Shown: positions 1 to 7,703 of the stretch, in pieces
Position numbering within the stretch: position 1 is the first letter of the stretch
Layout of the letters: every line of letters starts with the position of its first letter
NCBI RefSeq assembly: GCF_016658545.1
Contig: NZ_JACVZC010000054.1
Span: 1 to 37,141 of the forward strand
From: Pseudomonas sp. S37
GTDB lineage: Bacteria; Pseudomonadota; Gammaproteobacteria; Pseudomonadales; Pseudomonadaceae
Direction: 5' to 3'
Length of the DNA stretch: 37,141 nt
Program-made: the position numbers and the translations under genes
The notes under the pieces: model-generated
The model's database searches: none
Seen by the model: the letters and a program-made list of their open reading frames with translations, nothing else
What the model was told of the DNA's origin: nothing

Positions 1-81
1 ACCCTGCTGCTCGGCTGCCTGCTGAGCACCCACCTGCTGGCTGCCGCGCCCGCCCCGCCCGAAGGACCACCCGCGCCCCCC

Positions 82-804
82 ATGAACTACCGCCAGCCCA
101 CCACGCGCAAAAGCATGCACGCCACCCTGGTCCAGGACCTCGGCCTGCAAATCGTTTCTGGCCAACTCGCACCCGGGCAAAAGCTGCCCTCCGAGGCCAG
201 CCTGTGCGAAAGCTACGCGATCAGCCGGCCGGTGTTCCGCGAAGCGATGCGCGCCCTCACCGCCAAGGGCCTGGTCGAAGCCCGCCCACGGGTCGGCACC
301 CTGGTGCGGCCCCGCCATGACTGGCACATGCTCGACCCCGACGTGCTGCACTGGCTGATGCAGGCCACCCCGCAAAAAGACTTCTTCAACACCCTGTCCA
401 GCGTACGCTGGGTCATCGAACCCGCCGCCGCCGCACTGGCCGCCACCAACGCCACCCCCGACGATGTCGAGTCGATCGGCGAGGCCTACCAGCGCATGGA
501 AGCCGCGCGCACCCACGAAGAGCGCCTGCAACCCGACCTGGACTTCCACGCCCGCATCGCCGACGCCACCCACAACGACCTGTTGGCCTACCTGTGCAAC
601 ATGCTGTCGATGGCCCTGCGCGAATCGGTGCGCTACTCCAACCAGCGGCCAAACTTCGACCAACTCGCCCTGCCCCGGCACAAGGCGATTCTCACGGCTA
701 TCCAGAACGGCGACGCCCTCGGCGCGCGGCATGCATCGCTGGTACAGCTTGAAGATGCACGCGTGGCGTTGAGCAAAGTGTTGGGGCAAGACCCGACTAG
801 CTGA
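82..804 (+). CDS. GntR-family regulator, FadR/FCD subfamily (DgoR-like)
   Basis: A 240-residue transcription factor. Residues 10-75 form a GntR winged helix: the PGQKLPSEASLCE segment and the ISRPVFREAMRALTAKGL recognition region are typical. Residues about 100-235 form an all-helical FCD ligand domain. Its usual metal/ligand set is visible as D152-x3-H156, H200 and H217. Overall it resembles E. coli DgoR, the galactonate-pathway repressor, so a sugar-acid effector is a reasonable guess, but no catabolic genes lie in the window to support it. The start is uncertain: no good ribosome site precedes the ATG, and the same frame stays open back to base 1, where it reads like a hydrophobic, alanine-rich stretch. 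The gene ends 3 bases before the stop of a convergent small gene. Confidence 0.85.
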   Translation: MNYRQPTTRKSMHATLVQDLGLQIVSGQLAPGQKLPSEASLCESYAISRPVFREAMRALTAKGLVEARPRVGTLVRPRHDWHMLDPDVLHWLMQATPQKDFFNTLSSVRWVIEPAAAALAATNATPDDVESIGEAYQRMEAARTHEERLQPDLDFHARIADATHNDLLAYLCNMLSMALRESVRYSNQRPNFDQLALPRHKAILTAIQNGDALGARHASLVQLEDARVALSKVLGQDPTS

Positions 805-807
805 GGG

Positions 808-1149
808 TTACCCGGTACAAGTGGCGGAACCCGGCTGACTGCCCTGCGCCCCACTCCACGTAGCAGTGGAGCTAGCGGCAGGCAAGCCCGCCTCTGCTAT
901 TTGGCGCGCCCGTAAAACACCCCAGGCCAGCGCCCGGACCAGCGACTGCTTTGGGCAGGCGTAAAAGGCCTCCTCGTGCAACGCCATGCCGGAACGCGCA
1001 TACACGCCTACGAACATCTGCGCGATACCACGGCGCGAAAGCCTTACCTGCACATCAATACACACGCCACCGTGCAACGTTTCTTCATGGCTGCGGTGGT
1101 GAAGTGTCGGGTCGACCCACGTCCAGTACACGTTACCCCTCATTCGCAT
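808..1149 (-). CDS. Small hypothetical protein
   Basis: A 113-residue product I cannot assign to a family. The ATG at 1149 is chosen because GGAGG lies 4 bases upstream; the frame also opens at a TTG at 1164, which would swallow that site. Residues 1-85 have a protein-like composition with several W, Y, H and C residues (for example GNVYWTWVDP and YACPKQSLVRALAW). The last 30 residues are low-complexity (S, A, G, T) and cover a small inverted repeat, so the original stop may have been lost or moved. It converges on the GntR gene with 3 bases between stops. No signal peptide or membrane helix is visible. Confidence 0.5.
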   Translation of the reverse strand: MRMRGNVYWTWVDPTLHHRSHEETLHGGVCIDVQVRLSRRGIAQMFVGVYARSGMALHEEAFYACPKQSLVRALAWGVLRARQIAEAGLPAASSTATWSGAQGSQPGSATCTG

Positions 1150-1191
1150 AGAGCCTCCAAGCAACCGGAATTGGCAGTGTCCAGAGCCACG

Positions 1192-1222
1192 CGGGTTAAG
1201 CCATTACTTTCGGATTAACCCG
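1192..1222. repeat. 8-bp inverted repeat, possible operator
   Basis: CGGGTTAA at 1192-1199 and its exact complement TTAACCCG at 1215-1222 are separated by 15 bases. It lies between the start of the minus-strand hypothetical (1149) and the plus-strand small membrane protein (1418). No T-run follows on either strand, so an operator or mRNA hairpin is likelier than a terminator. Confidence 0.35.
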
Positions 1223-1417
1223 ATACAACTGGATCGACAGTTGGCTGCGAGGGTTTGCTCCATTTATTTTTCAGCTGCGGGTTTGTCCCGATACGGCGGA
1301 ATCGGCCCGAGCAAGACACTGCCCCCCTATGCGAAATCAGGTTTGCTATGATCCGCGCTCATTTCTGCCGGGTACGCTGCGCGCTACCCAGGCCAATGCA
1401 GCCTGCTGGAAGCCCTG

Positions 1418-1582
1418 ATGAACAAATTGATCCTGCCTTTCGCCATTTTCTTCACCGTCCTGATCGTCGGCACGATAGCCGATAATTTTGGCCTGCAGGG
1501 TAGCTGGAAGATCGGCCTGCTTTGCCTGGTGGCAGCCACCGTGCAGATCGTGGTCAGCCGGTTTCAGCGCTCAAAGCGATAG
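1418..1582 (+). CDS. Small two-helix membrane protein
   Basis: A 54-residue ORF starting MNKLILPFAIFF and ending in the basic tail RFQRSKR. Two hydrophobic segments (about residues 4-21 and 32-47) are joined by a short polar loop with a GSWK motif, so it should span the inner membrane twice with both ends probably cytoplasmic. GGAAG lies 5 bases before the ATG, and a TATGAT -10-like hexamer occurs about 70 bases upstream. No family is recognised. A rho-independent terminator follows about 150 bases downstream. Small membrane proteins of this size are often missed by gene callers. Confidence 0.7.
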   Translation: MNKLILPFAIFFTVLIVGTIADNFGLQGSWKIGLLCLVAATVQIVVSRFQRSKR

Positions 1583-1732
1583 TGAAGTGACGACAATTGC
1601 CAGAGCTTGGCATGGCTTGAAGGGCGGATTTCCGCATTTGCGATCAGCATGATCACAACCTGAAGACTTTTCTTTCACCTGGTTTTCACAAAGCTTCAGC
1701 GACAATCGCGCCATCCCTACGTGATAGACCTT

Positions 1733-1756
1733 GCCCGCTTCGGCGGGCTTTCTTTT
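1733..1756 (+). terminator. Rho-independent terminator
   Basis: Stem GCCCGC, loop TTCG, stem GCGGGC, then TTTCTTTT. The stable UUCG-type loop and T-rich tail fit intrinsic termination of the transcript carrying the small membrane protein. Confidence 0.8.
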
Positions 1757-1869
1757 GCCTGCGATTTCTCTTTCGGCCTGCAGGGAATGGCCCGAATAAA
1801 GAAGCCGGAAATCCCCCATTCCTTGCAGCTCATTTCCCAGACACCCGCCATGAAGCACGCCCTCGCCTC

Positions 1870-1914
1870 TGTGGGAGCGGCCTTGCGTCGCGAAAGGACC
1901 GCAAAGCGGTCCCA
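1870..1914. repeat. REP element, GTGGGAGCGGCC type
   Basis: Begins TGTGGGAGCGGCCTTGCG, continues TCGCGAAAGG and ends in a GGACCGC/GCGGTCC hairpin. This is the second common P. putida REP variety; a related inverted pair occurs near 33.8 kb. Confidence 0.75.
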
Positions 1915-2117
1915 GCTTTCCAAGCCAGGATCAGCAAAGCCAAACTCAAGAAAAAATCTGCATTCGTGGCAAATCTGAAGATTTTCACGGCCCAGTGAAG
2001 AAAATCTCCACGCCAGCGCGAAAAATCAAAGGAAAGCAGTGCGAGCAACCATCAAACCACCGCGCCTAGCCCAGCTCGAGAACCCCGAAAGACACTCACC
2101 GCCTTCAATCCCACGTA

Positions 2118-2834
2118 TCAAGGCTTCATCAGCGGCTCAATGCCAATCCATTTCTTCACCGGGTGATAGCACAGCTGCAGCGGCGGAACCTCTACCTCGC
2201 GCCCCTGCACCTGCAGGCTGCCTAGGTGAATAGTCCACTTGGAATCAGCGTTCAGCTTGTCCGTCTGGAAGATCACATAAGCCGAGCCGTAGCGCTTGTT
2301 GTTGGTGAGCTTGGGGATCATCCGGTGCACTTCATCGCTGTTGATGTCGTACGGCGATGGCCTGGCAGCCCGCTCATTCACAGACGGATAGTCGTAGATA
2401 TCGTTGAGGCCCACGTACACCTCAGGCCGCGCATTCAGGCGCGAGCCGTCTTCAAAAGTGATGTAGGCCTGGCGGCTGTCGTACAGCACCGGGATCGACG
2501 GCTCGCCACGCTTGGAGTCGGTCGACGGGCGCTGGCGGTCCTTGTTGTAGGCAATCATCTGCACGAAGAATTCCGGCCGCGGGTACTGCTCGCCCGGGTA
2601 CTGCACGTGCAGGCCTTGCTCGTAGCGCTTTTCACCCCACTGAGCCGCGTGGTCGTAGAGGTAGGTTTCCAGGTAGAGGGTGGTTTCGCCCTGCGGGCCT
2701 GGCACTTTGAACTGGAACTCGGATTCGCAGAGGTCCGCGTAGGCGGCGCGTTCGCGCTTCCACGGGAGGCACGCGGTGAGTGAGGCTGTGGCCAATAACA
2801 GCAGGAGGGAGGTGGCGCGTTTGAGGTTGGTCAT
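2118..2834 (-). CDS. Putative lipoprotein of unknown function
   Basis: A 238-residue protein with a lipoprotein signal: basic MTNLKRA, a leucine-rich core LLLLLA, then lipobox LTAC with the cysteine at about residue 21. The ATG at 2834 is chosen because the signal peptide begins there; the frame stays open about 300 bases further upstream but that part has no protein character. The mature part is rich in Y, E and P and looks like a globular envelope protein. No catalytic motif or Pfam family is recognised. It stands alone, with its promoter presumably between 2835 and 3150. Confidence 0.75.
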   Translation of the reverse strand: MTNLKRATSLLLLLATASLTACLPWKRERAAYADLCESEFQFKVPGPQGETTLYLETYLYDHAAQWGEKRYEQGLHVQYPGEQYPRPEFFVQMIAYNKDRQRPSTDSKRGEPSIPVLYDSRQAYITFEDGSRLNARPEVYVGLNDIYDYPSVNERAARPSPYDINSDEVHRMIPKLTNNKRYGSAYVIFQTDKLNADSKWTIHLGSLQVQGREVEVPPLQLCYHPVKKWIGIEPLMKP

Positions 2835-3304
2835 GACCTGCCTTGGTCTGGGGGCGATGGGGGGCAGTTTCGGGGGATTCGAGGGCGGAAGTCCATGGTG
2901 ACCGTTTGACATCATCGGGACATGGCTGGATACAGGGATGGGTGGGTGGTTTGCTTTTTGAGAGGTCTGAAGGGTTGGCCGAGCGGCGAACGCTGCAGAA
3001 ATCGACGGCAAACGCGGGGAGATAATCAGAAAAAAGAACTTCCTTGTAGGGCATTTCCCAAAGATACTCCCTGCGCCTGATTTCCGTTGCGGTCGACTTT
3101 TCAGCGTTTTAGTCTCGGTTCGTCGTTGCATATCAACGACTAGCTTTGACAGGCTGACTGACGACCAAACACGCGGCTTTGCCTATGGCGGCTGTGTGTG
3201 GGGCACCTCGTGTGCGCCGGTTTGGTCTTCACCGGTCTGTCAACCCATACACGGCTGCCACCACTTGTTTGACAGCAAGCGCTGGTCGCTCCATTGAGGA
3301 CCAA
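2835..3304. other. Intergenic region with putative structured leader of the DUF6124 gene
   Basis: The left part (2835 to about 3130) serves the lipoprotein on the minus strand and shows nothing else I can support. From about 3170 to 3290 on the plus strand there are several imperfect self-complementary segments, such as GGGGCAC/GTGCGCC and GCCGGTTTGG with CACCGGTC. From memory, similar text precedes other DUF6124/DUF3077 genes in P. putida genomes, which would suggest a conserved 5' untranslated element; I cannot verify this here. Confidence 0.35.
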
Positions 3305-3550
3305 ATGATGCTGAAGATCGTTCCTGATCCACCCCATAAAACTCTATGCCTTGAAGACACGTTGATCCAGGCAACGGAATACGCGCTATGCGCTGCGACC
3401 GTTGTGCATCAGGCCATACTGCTGCAGCCCAAGTCGCCTGTGTCGATTCTGATGATGACCTCGATGCATGAACTGGAGACGCTGCGAGCTTTGCTTGAGT
3501 CCGCGCTGGTTCAGCTACAGGTGCCCACCGAGCCCAGGACTTCGCACTGA
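3305..3550 (+). CDS. DUF6124 family protein
   Basis: An 81-residue soluble small protein beginning MMLKIVPDPPHKT. The KIVPDPP start, the EDTLIQATEYALCA helix and the terminal leucine-rich helix match the DUF6124 family, found almost only in Pseudomonas and without a known role. The start is set by GAGGA at 3295-3299, which serves ATG 3305 or the adjacent ATG 3308. A DUF3077 gene follows 160 bases downstream in the same direction; such tandem pairs are common in P. putida. It probably belongs to the host chromosome rather than the defence island. Confidence 0.75.
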   Translation: MMLKIVPDPPHKTLCLEDTLIQATEYALCAATVVHQAILLQPKSPVSILMMTSMHELETLRALLESALVQLQVPTEPRTSH

Positions 3551-3710
3551 GGCCTTACTGATTGTGTCGCCTGGGATGGCTCATCACCGGCAAGCCAGGC
3601 CCCGACAGTGAAATGACCTATGTCACAAGCCTTAGCACTTGTGAGCAGCTGTGGGGGATTGCTGGCTTGGACGCCAGCCTAGGTATTTGAGATTTCGGGG
3701 AGATTGAACA

Positions 3711-3980
3711 ATGTCTACAGAAGAAACCAAATTCACCGTGGGCAAAACTACCTTCTACCAAGGTGCAAACCAGACCCATCCCCTCTTCCGCATCGAAGCC
3801 GGTATTCCTTGCCAGAGCGCTCGTGAACAGGCTTCGGAACTGATGGGCTATGCACGGGATATGACCTTGGACGGCTTGATGGAAGACAAGCCGCAGCTGA
3901 TCTGGGCTTCGCACTACCTCTGCGCATTGGCCAAGGCGCTGATGGATGATGCCGAGCTTGGAATGATGAAAAACCCTTGA
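3711..3980 (+). CDS. DUF3077 domain protein
   Basis: An 89-residue protein with the DUF3077 pattern: a polar N-terminus, the LFRIEAGIPCQSAREQASEL segment (about residues 24-44), then helices containing LMEDKPQLIWASHYLCALAK. GGGGAG lies 8 bases before the ATG. Two hairpins precede it: CACAAG/CTTGTG near 3620-3640 and GCTGGC/GCCAGC near 3660-3680. The function of the family is unknown. It forms a tandem pair with the DUF6124 gene. Confidence 0.8.
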   Translation: MSTEETKFTVGKTTFYQGANQTHPLFRIEAGIPCQSAREQASELMGYARDMTLDGLMEDKPQLIWASHYLCALAKALMDDAELGMMKNP

Positions 3981-4050
3981 AAACTCTCTGACTCATAGGA
4001 ACAGCGCCGCCCCTGTAACATCCCACCTGCCATGACTTACGCAGTCTCTA

Positions 4051-4092
4051 TAGGGGCACTTGAGTCGCGAAAGGGCCGCAATGCGGCCCCCG
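4051..4092. repeat. Degenerate REP-like element
   Basis: GGGGCACTTGAGTCGCGAAA followed by the hairpin GGGCCGC-AAT-GCGGCCC (4073-4089). It resembles the GTGGGAGCGGCC-type REP with a diverged head, and lies just beyond the 3' end of the defence operon, so it may mark the left edge of the inserted DNA. Confidence 0.5.
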
Positions 4093-4198
4093 CAATCCAA
4101 GACTCAGCGCAACTTCTGCTGCCGTTAGCCCATTACCTGTCATGTGGTGCCCTAAGGCCGCCACCTGTGATATGCCGCTGCGCACTTTATTGAGCAGG

Positions 4199-4948
4199 TC
4201 AAACGGACATTGCTTCTTCGAAAATCTTCGCCACAGTTTTCTCAAGCTGTTCAGCATCCAAGTAAGACAGATCGATAACTTCGTTTCGAATACGAAGCAT
4301 CTTTACAGCCCTGCGCATGATGTCCTCCATCGCGCCTTTTTCTATTTCGATTGCCGCCTTCATCCAGCCCTCCGCCACAGCTGTCGCAAGTCGCTGGGAG
4401 CAGGCAATGGAGGGCCTTTCGAATATCTGCACCATCGCATCTTCGGACAGTGCTTTAACCAAGCCCCAGCGGTCAGCATGACTTTCTCCACGATCGAGCC
4501 TTTTACCGCGCATCCACAGCCGTTGGAACGTATTTCGGTTTCCACCGTCAAATCGGCTACGACTTTCACCAGGGAAGCGCCACACCACCAGATCAGGAAC
4601 AATGACAGTCGCAAGAAATGCCCAGACATCATTCCTGAGCGCTTCACCACTGGACAGTGCTGGTACCTGCGCAAGGTAAATCGCCGCCTGCTGATCAAAC
4701 TCGGCCTTGGCGCTTTGACTCCCTATCCGTGGGAACCCTGCTCTTTGTGCAATCTCTTTGAGGCCCTGCCCGAGATCCACAGCAGCCTTGCCCGATTTGT
4801 AACCACCGCTGGGAGCAAACGACAATACGTCCGAAAAATCCGACAGGATATTCAGAGTAGATCGAGTATTTGCGCCTGTTTCATGAAATCGTCCGAGGGC
4901 GGTATCCACACCTATTGGCTTCAGGCGAGGTAATAGTGCGACAGACAT
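4199..4948 (-). CDS. Last gene of the Z1/paraMORC operon, possibly DUF6339
   Basis: A 249-residue soluble protein. A conserved-looking block at about residues 106-145 (RNDVWAFLATVIVPDLVVWR, then GGNRNTFQRLW) is followed by EDAMVQIFERPS at about 168-180 and a helical C-terminus. From memory this block resembles DUF6339, a family seen next to restriction genes; that assignment is tentative and no enzymatic motif is apparent. Its ATG overlaps the preceding stop in a TAATG junction, so translation is coupled to the upstream gene. It is the promoter-distal member of the five-gene operon; a structural or target-recognition role is inference only. Confidence 0.7.
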   Translation of the reverse strand: MSVALLPRLKPIGVDTALGRFHETGANTRSTLNILSDFSDVLSFAPSGGYKSGKAAVDLGQGLKEIAQRAGFPRIGSQSAKAEFDQQAAIYLAQVPALSSGEALRNDVWAFLATVIVPDLVVWRFPGESRSRFDGGNRNTFQRLWMRGKRLDRGESHADRWGLVKALSEDAMVQIFERPSIACSQRLATAVAEGWMKAAIEIEKGAMEDIMRRAVKMLRIRNEVIDLSYLDAEQLEKTVAKIFEEAMSV

Positions 4949-5856
4949 TATTCTTCGTCCCCTAATTCGGCGGCTGCCAAAATCGATGCATGAAAGCGGC
5001 CGGGGTAGCTTCGACGCAAAACGCTGATGCTTTGTCGATTCTGCCCACTAAAAGCGGTTTCGATCCAGATGCGGGTCTGCTGCCCAATGGATCCCTCTTC
5101 GAAACTGACCAAAAAATCATCCTCATTCTCTTGATCAAGTGCGGTCGTAATCATCTGTGTCATGACATCAGCTACGATCGCTTGAAGCAAAAGCCTGTCA
5201 CCGTCCACAAAGCGCTGAGCAATTTCCTCTATGTCGGCGTTCACGTAGAGCCGCACATTGCCACCGAAGTCGGCATGAAAGTTTGACGGGTCCCACTGTA
5301 CGTACCAAGGAGCATTCTGCTCAGGCATGCCCTGAAAGCTATCAGTGAAACTCGTGAGCTCGATCGGAAAGCGCGATCCGCCACTATCCTCGATGAGGAC
5401 ACGTAGGTCTGTATGCCAAAGTTTCGCCCCTTTGAACCGGGGTGATAACTGGTTTCCTGATGCAGTGGGCCCGTCGAGGAGAATCCTGACTTCAAGATAA
5501 AGCTGGGATGAGAGAGTATGCCCTGCAAGTGCTGTTTCAAGACGTACGGAGGTTTCGTCCCTATCAAGAATTTTTATGCACGCATTGTGAGTTACGCGAG
5601 GAAGCGACCCAGCGCCGGTCCCAACCACGAGCACTGCGGCGAGCTTGAGTGAAGTGGCGTCTAGTGCCAGATCCAATGCAGCTTGGTCAAGGTCAATAGT
5701 GATGTCCACTCCGACCTCCAGATCTTTCTCGTAGTCCCAGTCCTCCAGAATTTCGCCAAGAGGGAACCGCGGCTCACCAGGTTCGCCGATCGTCCAGTCA
5801 CTCAGCACAACAGAGTCATCGGAGAGTGTGAGGAATGGCAGCGCTACTCTTCTCAT
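4948..5856 (-). CDS. Unrecognised protein of the Z1/paraMORC operon
   Basis: A 302-residue acidic protein that I do not recognise. Alternating hydrophobic and polar residues (for example LEVGVDITIDLDQAALDL, LYLEVRILLDG and GNVRLYVNADIE) suggest mostly beta-sheet structure over residues 1-210, then helices (AQRFVDGDRLLLQAIVADVM) and a variable acidic end. There is no Walker motif, nuclease signature or membrane helix. Its ATG lies in an ATGA overlap with the ATPase stop and is preceded by a very strong AAGGAGG ribosome site at about 5862-5870, suggesting high expression relative to its neighbours. It overlaps the next gene by one base. An adaptor or DNA-end-binding role is only inference. Confidence 0.75.
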   Translation of the reverse strand: MRRVALPFLTLSDDSVVLSDWTIGEPGEPRFPLGEILEDWDYEKDLEVGVDITIDLDQAALDLALDATSLKLAAVLVVGTGAGSLPRVTHNACIKILDRDETSVRLETALAGHTLSSQLYLEVRILLDGPTASGNQLSPRFKGAKLWHTDLRVLIEDSGGSRFPIELTSFTDSFQGMPEQNAPWYVQWDPSNFHADFGGNVRLYVNADIEEIAQRFVDGDRLLLQAIVADVMTQMITTALDQENEDDFLVSFEEGSIGQQTRIWIETAFSGQNRQSISVLRRSYPGRFHASILAAAELGDEE

Positions 5857-7703
5857 TCATCCCCCTCCTTTACAAAAGCCAAGCGCACCCCGACGGCGGC
5901 GTGATCCGGACGCAACACCCGAATAGTCACAACACCACTTTGCTTGCCCACCTCCAGAGTATCTCCACATGCTTCTTTCTGCGAACCGTCCAAATCCATC
6001 TTCAAAACCCTGGATCCAAATCCTGGCGGAAGGTCCTTGCTGTCTGTCATCCCACCATCGGCGATGAGTCTTGCTTCAGCAATCAATTTGAGATGGTCAT
6101 CTCTCTCGTCGTTACGCAGTTCAGCTTGAAAAACAGCACATGGCTGATCATTTTCGTCAATTTCAAGTCGCAAGAACCTAGGCACAGAGACGGATAGGTC
6201 ATCACGCTTGCGAGGTGTACGAGAACTTGCTGTGGCTGGTTTGCCTGGTCCTTTACCCGAAACAGCATCCAGAAGATTTCCCAGTTTTGCTGCAGTCTTT
6301 GCCAGCGAGGGACCTTTGGTTCCTTCGCTCGCAACAATCGTCGAGGTCGGGGAGGCATAGGTTTGGGCATGATGTTCTAGACGTTTCAGTGCAATCCTGA
6401 CCATTGACTTCGCGTCAGAGCCAGGGAGCATGTCAGGCACCCAATCATCATGCGCGGGGGGCTCTGCCTTTGCGAAGGCTTCTTCTACCAGCTTCTCATC
6501 CGAACAGATGAAAACGCCCGCCCACTCGTAGCGCGCATCCGGGAACGGCGCACCGCTTATATATTTGACGACGAGCTCCACAGGCCGCATTACCGCGATG
6601 TGACTCGCCTGATGAGGTACCTTGGAGTCGTCGTGAAGGGCTACTGCTGAGCGGGTCGCACGCATCCCCCTCTTGAGCGCAAGAGTCCCTAGAGATTTAT
6701 ACGGCCTGTCTCGCTGTATCCGAATGACTTCGCCGTCAATATTGCGATGCTCGGCAATGGCAGCAGAAAATAAGTCTAGCGGTGGAAACTGTTCGGGAAG
6801 AGGAATGGGTACTTCGGTTTGCTCTATGAATAACCGAATGTCCAGCTTCCTCTCCACTGGGGTGGTCTGCGTAAGTCGAGGCCAGAAGTTCCAGAGTATC
6901 GTCTCGATGATCTCATCAGCGACCGTTCGTCCCCCCTCGGCTACGTAGGGGTCAAGGATCATGACTGTCGTGCCGGTCAGAACGTGCGCACGTGCCGGCA
7001 TGCCTAAGCATGCCGCAAGCTCTTCAGCTGTTCCATCTGTGGCTGGGTCGATACCGCCTTCGTTATCATTGATACCCCACCAGTGGCGCCCAGTGAAACG
7101 TTTTCTCTTGCCGTCCGATGCTATGGCATCAAAAGCACTGCCGAGGTGACAGCCCATGAACCGTCTCGTCGGGATGCCGCTGGCGGTCGTTTGTGTATCG
7201 ACAAGAATGGTGGAGCAGGCGCTCATCGCATAAAGGGAGCTTTTGCCATACCCGTATGTACCTCCCCCATTATGGGTATCCCGCGCAACGCCGACATTGC
7301 GCAGGAAATTCACGAAATCCAATGCTTCGTCACCTTCCGCCACCGCATCACCTGACGTCGGACCGCCTAATCCGGTAGTATTGAAGTCACAGATCTCCAA
7401 GACTTTCAGATCGGTCTTCCCGAGGGTCTCCTGGATGGCCCCCGCAGTCTCGTCGCACGCGATTTGATCGCATAGCACGCGGCTCACGAGGTACCTCAGC
7501 TGTTCCGATGTCAGAGTGCGATAGCGTACATGGATGGTGGGGCCTTTTCCCAGGCGGCCCGCATCTATGCTGTTCTGTATCGACTCGCGCAGCACTGTCT
7601 GCAAAAGATCCTGCGCAGGGCAACCAAGCAACTTCTTGAAGCCATCAGCGGCGATGTTACCGGTACGTGCGAATGGTTCGCTAAAGAGTTCCAACAGGCT
7701 CAT
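5853..7703 (-). CDS. GHKL-family ATPase (paraMORC/MutL-like)
   Basis: A 616-residue protein with a Bergerat-fold ATPase in the first 200 residues. The N motif is LRESIQNSIDA (E40, N44), the G1 motif is ICDFNTTGLGG (D106, G111, G113) and the glycine-rich lid is GGGTYGYGKSSLY (about 146-158). These are the ATP-binding signatures shared by gyrase B, Hsp90, MutL and MORC proteins. The remaining 400 residues probably hold an S5-like transducer and a C-terminal region I cannot name. Iyer, Abhiman and Aravind (2008) predicted that such prokaryotic MORC relatives remodel DNA within restriction systems with helicases and nucleases, which matches this setting. The ATG at 7703 is preferred over an in-frame GTG at 7727 because it makes a 4-base ATGA overlap with the upstream stop. 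Confidence 0.85.
   Translation of the reverse strand: MSLLELFSEPFARTGNIAADGFKKLLGCPAQDLLQTVLRESIQNSIDAGRLGKGPTIHVRYRTLTSEQLRYLVSRVLCDQIACDETAGAIQETLGKTDLKVLEICDFNTTGLGGPTSGDAVAEGDEALDFVNFLRNVGVARDTHNGGGTYGYGKSSLYAMSACSTILVDTQTTASGIPTRRFMGCHLGSAFDAIASDGKRKRFTGRHWWGINDNEGGIDPATDGTAEELAACLGMPARAHVLTGTTVMILDPYVAEGGRTVADEIIETILWNFWPRLTQTTPVERKLDIRLFIEQTEVPIPLPEQFPPLDLFSAAIAEHRNIDGEVIRIQRDRPYKSLGTLALKRGMRATRSAVALHDDSKVPHQASHIAVMRPVELVVKYISGAPFPDARYEWAGVFICSDEKLVEEAFAKAEPPAHDDWVPDMLPGSDAKSMVRIALKRLEHHAQTYASPTSTIVASEGTKGPSLAKTAAKLGNLLDAVSGKGPGKPATASSRTPRKRDDLSVSVPRFLRLEIDENDQPCAVFQAELRNDERDDHLKLIAEARLIADGGMTDSKDLPPGFGSRVLKMDLDGSQKEACGDTLEVGKQSGVVTIRVLRPDHAAVGVRLAFVKEGDE

Larger units (their letters stand above)
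1583..2117. other. Intergenic region without a supported gene
   Basis: About 530 bases between the small membrane protein and the 3' end of the lipoprotein gene. It contains a terminator near 1733 and a REP element near 1870. A GATTTTC/GAAAATC inverted repeat lies near 1980-2010. Reading frames crossing it show no ribosome site and no protein-like composition. Confidence 0.5.

Noticed and set aside
1..81. An N-terminal extension of the GntR regulator or the end of an upstream secreted protein
   Set aside because: The frame is open to base 1 but the window gives no start, ribosome site or family support, so neither reading can be claimed.
4142..4933. A 263-codon plus-strand frame opposite the last operon gene
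   Set aside because: The minus-strand frame has a coupled TAATG start in an operon and better protein character.
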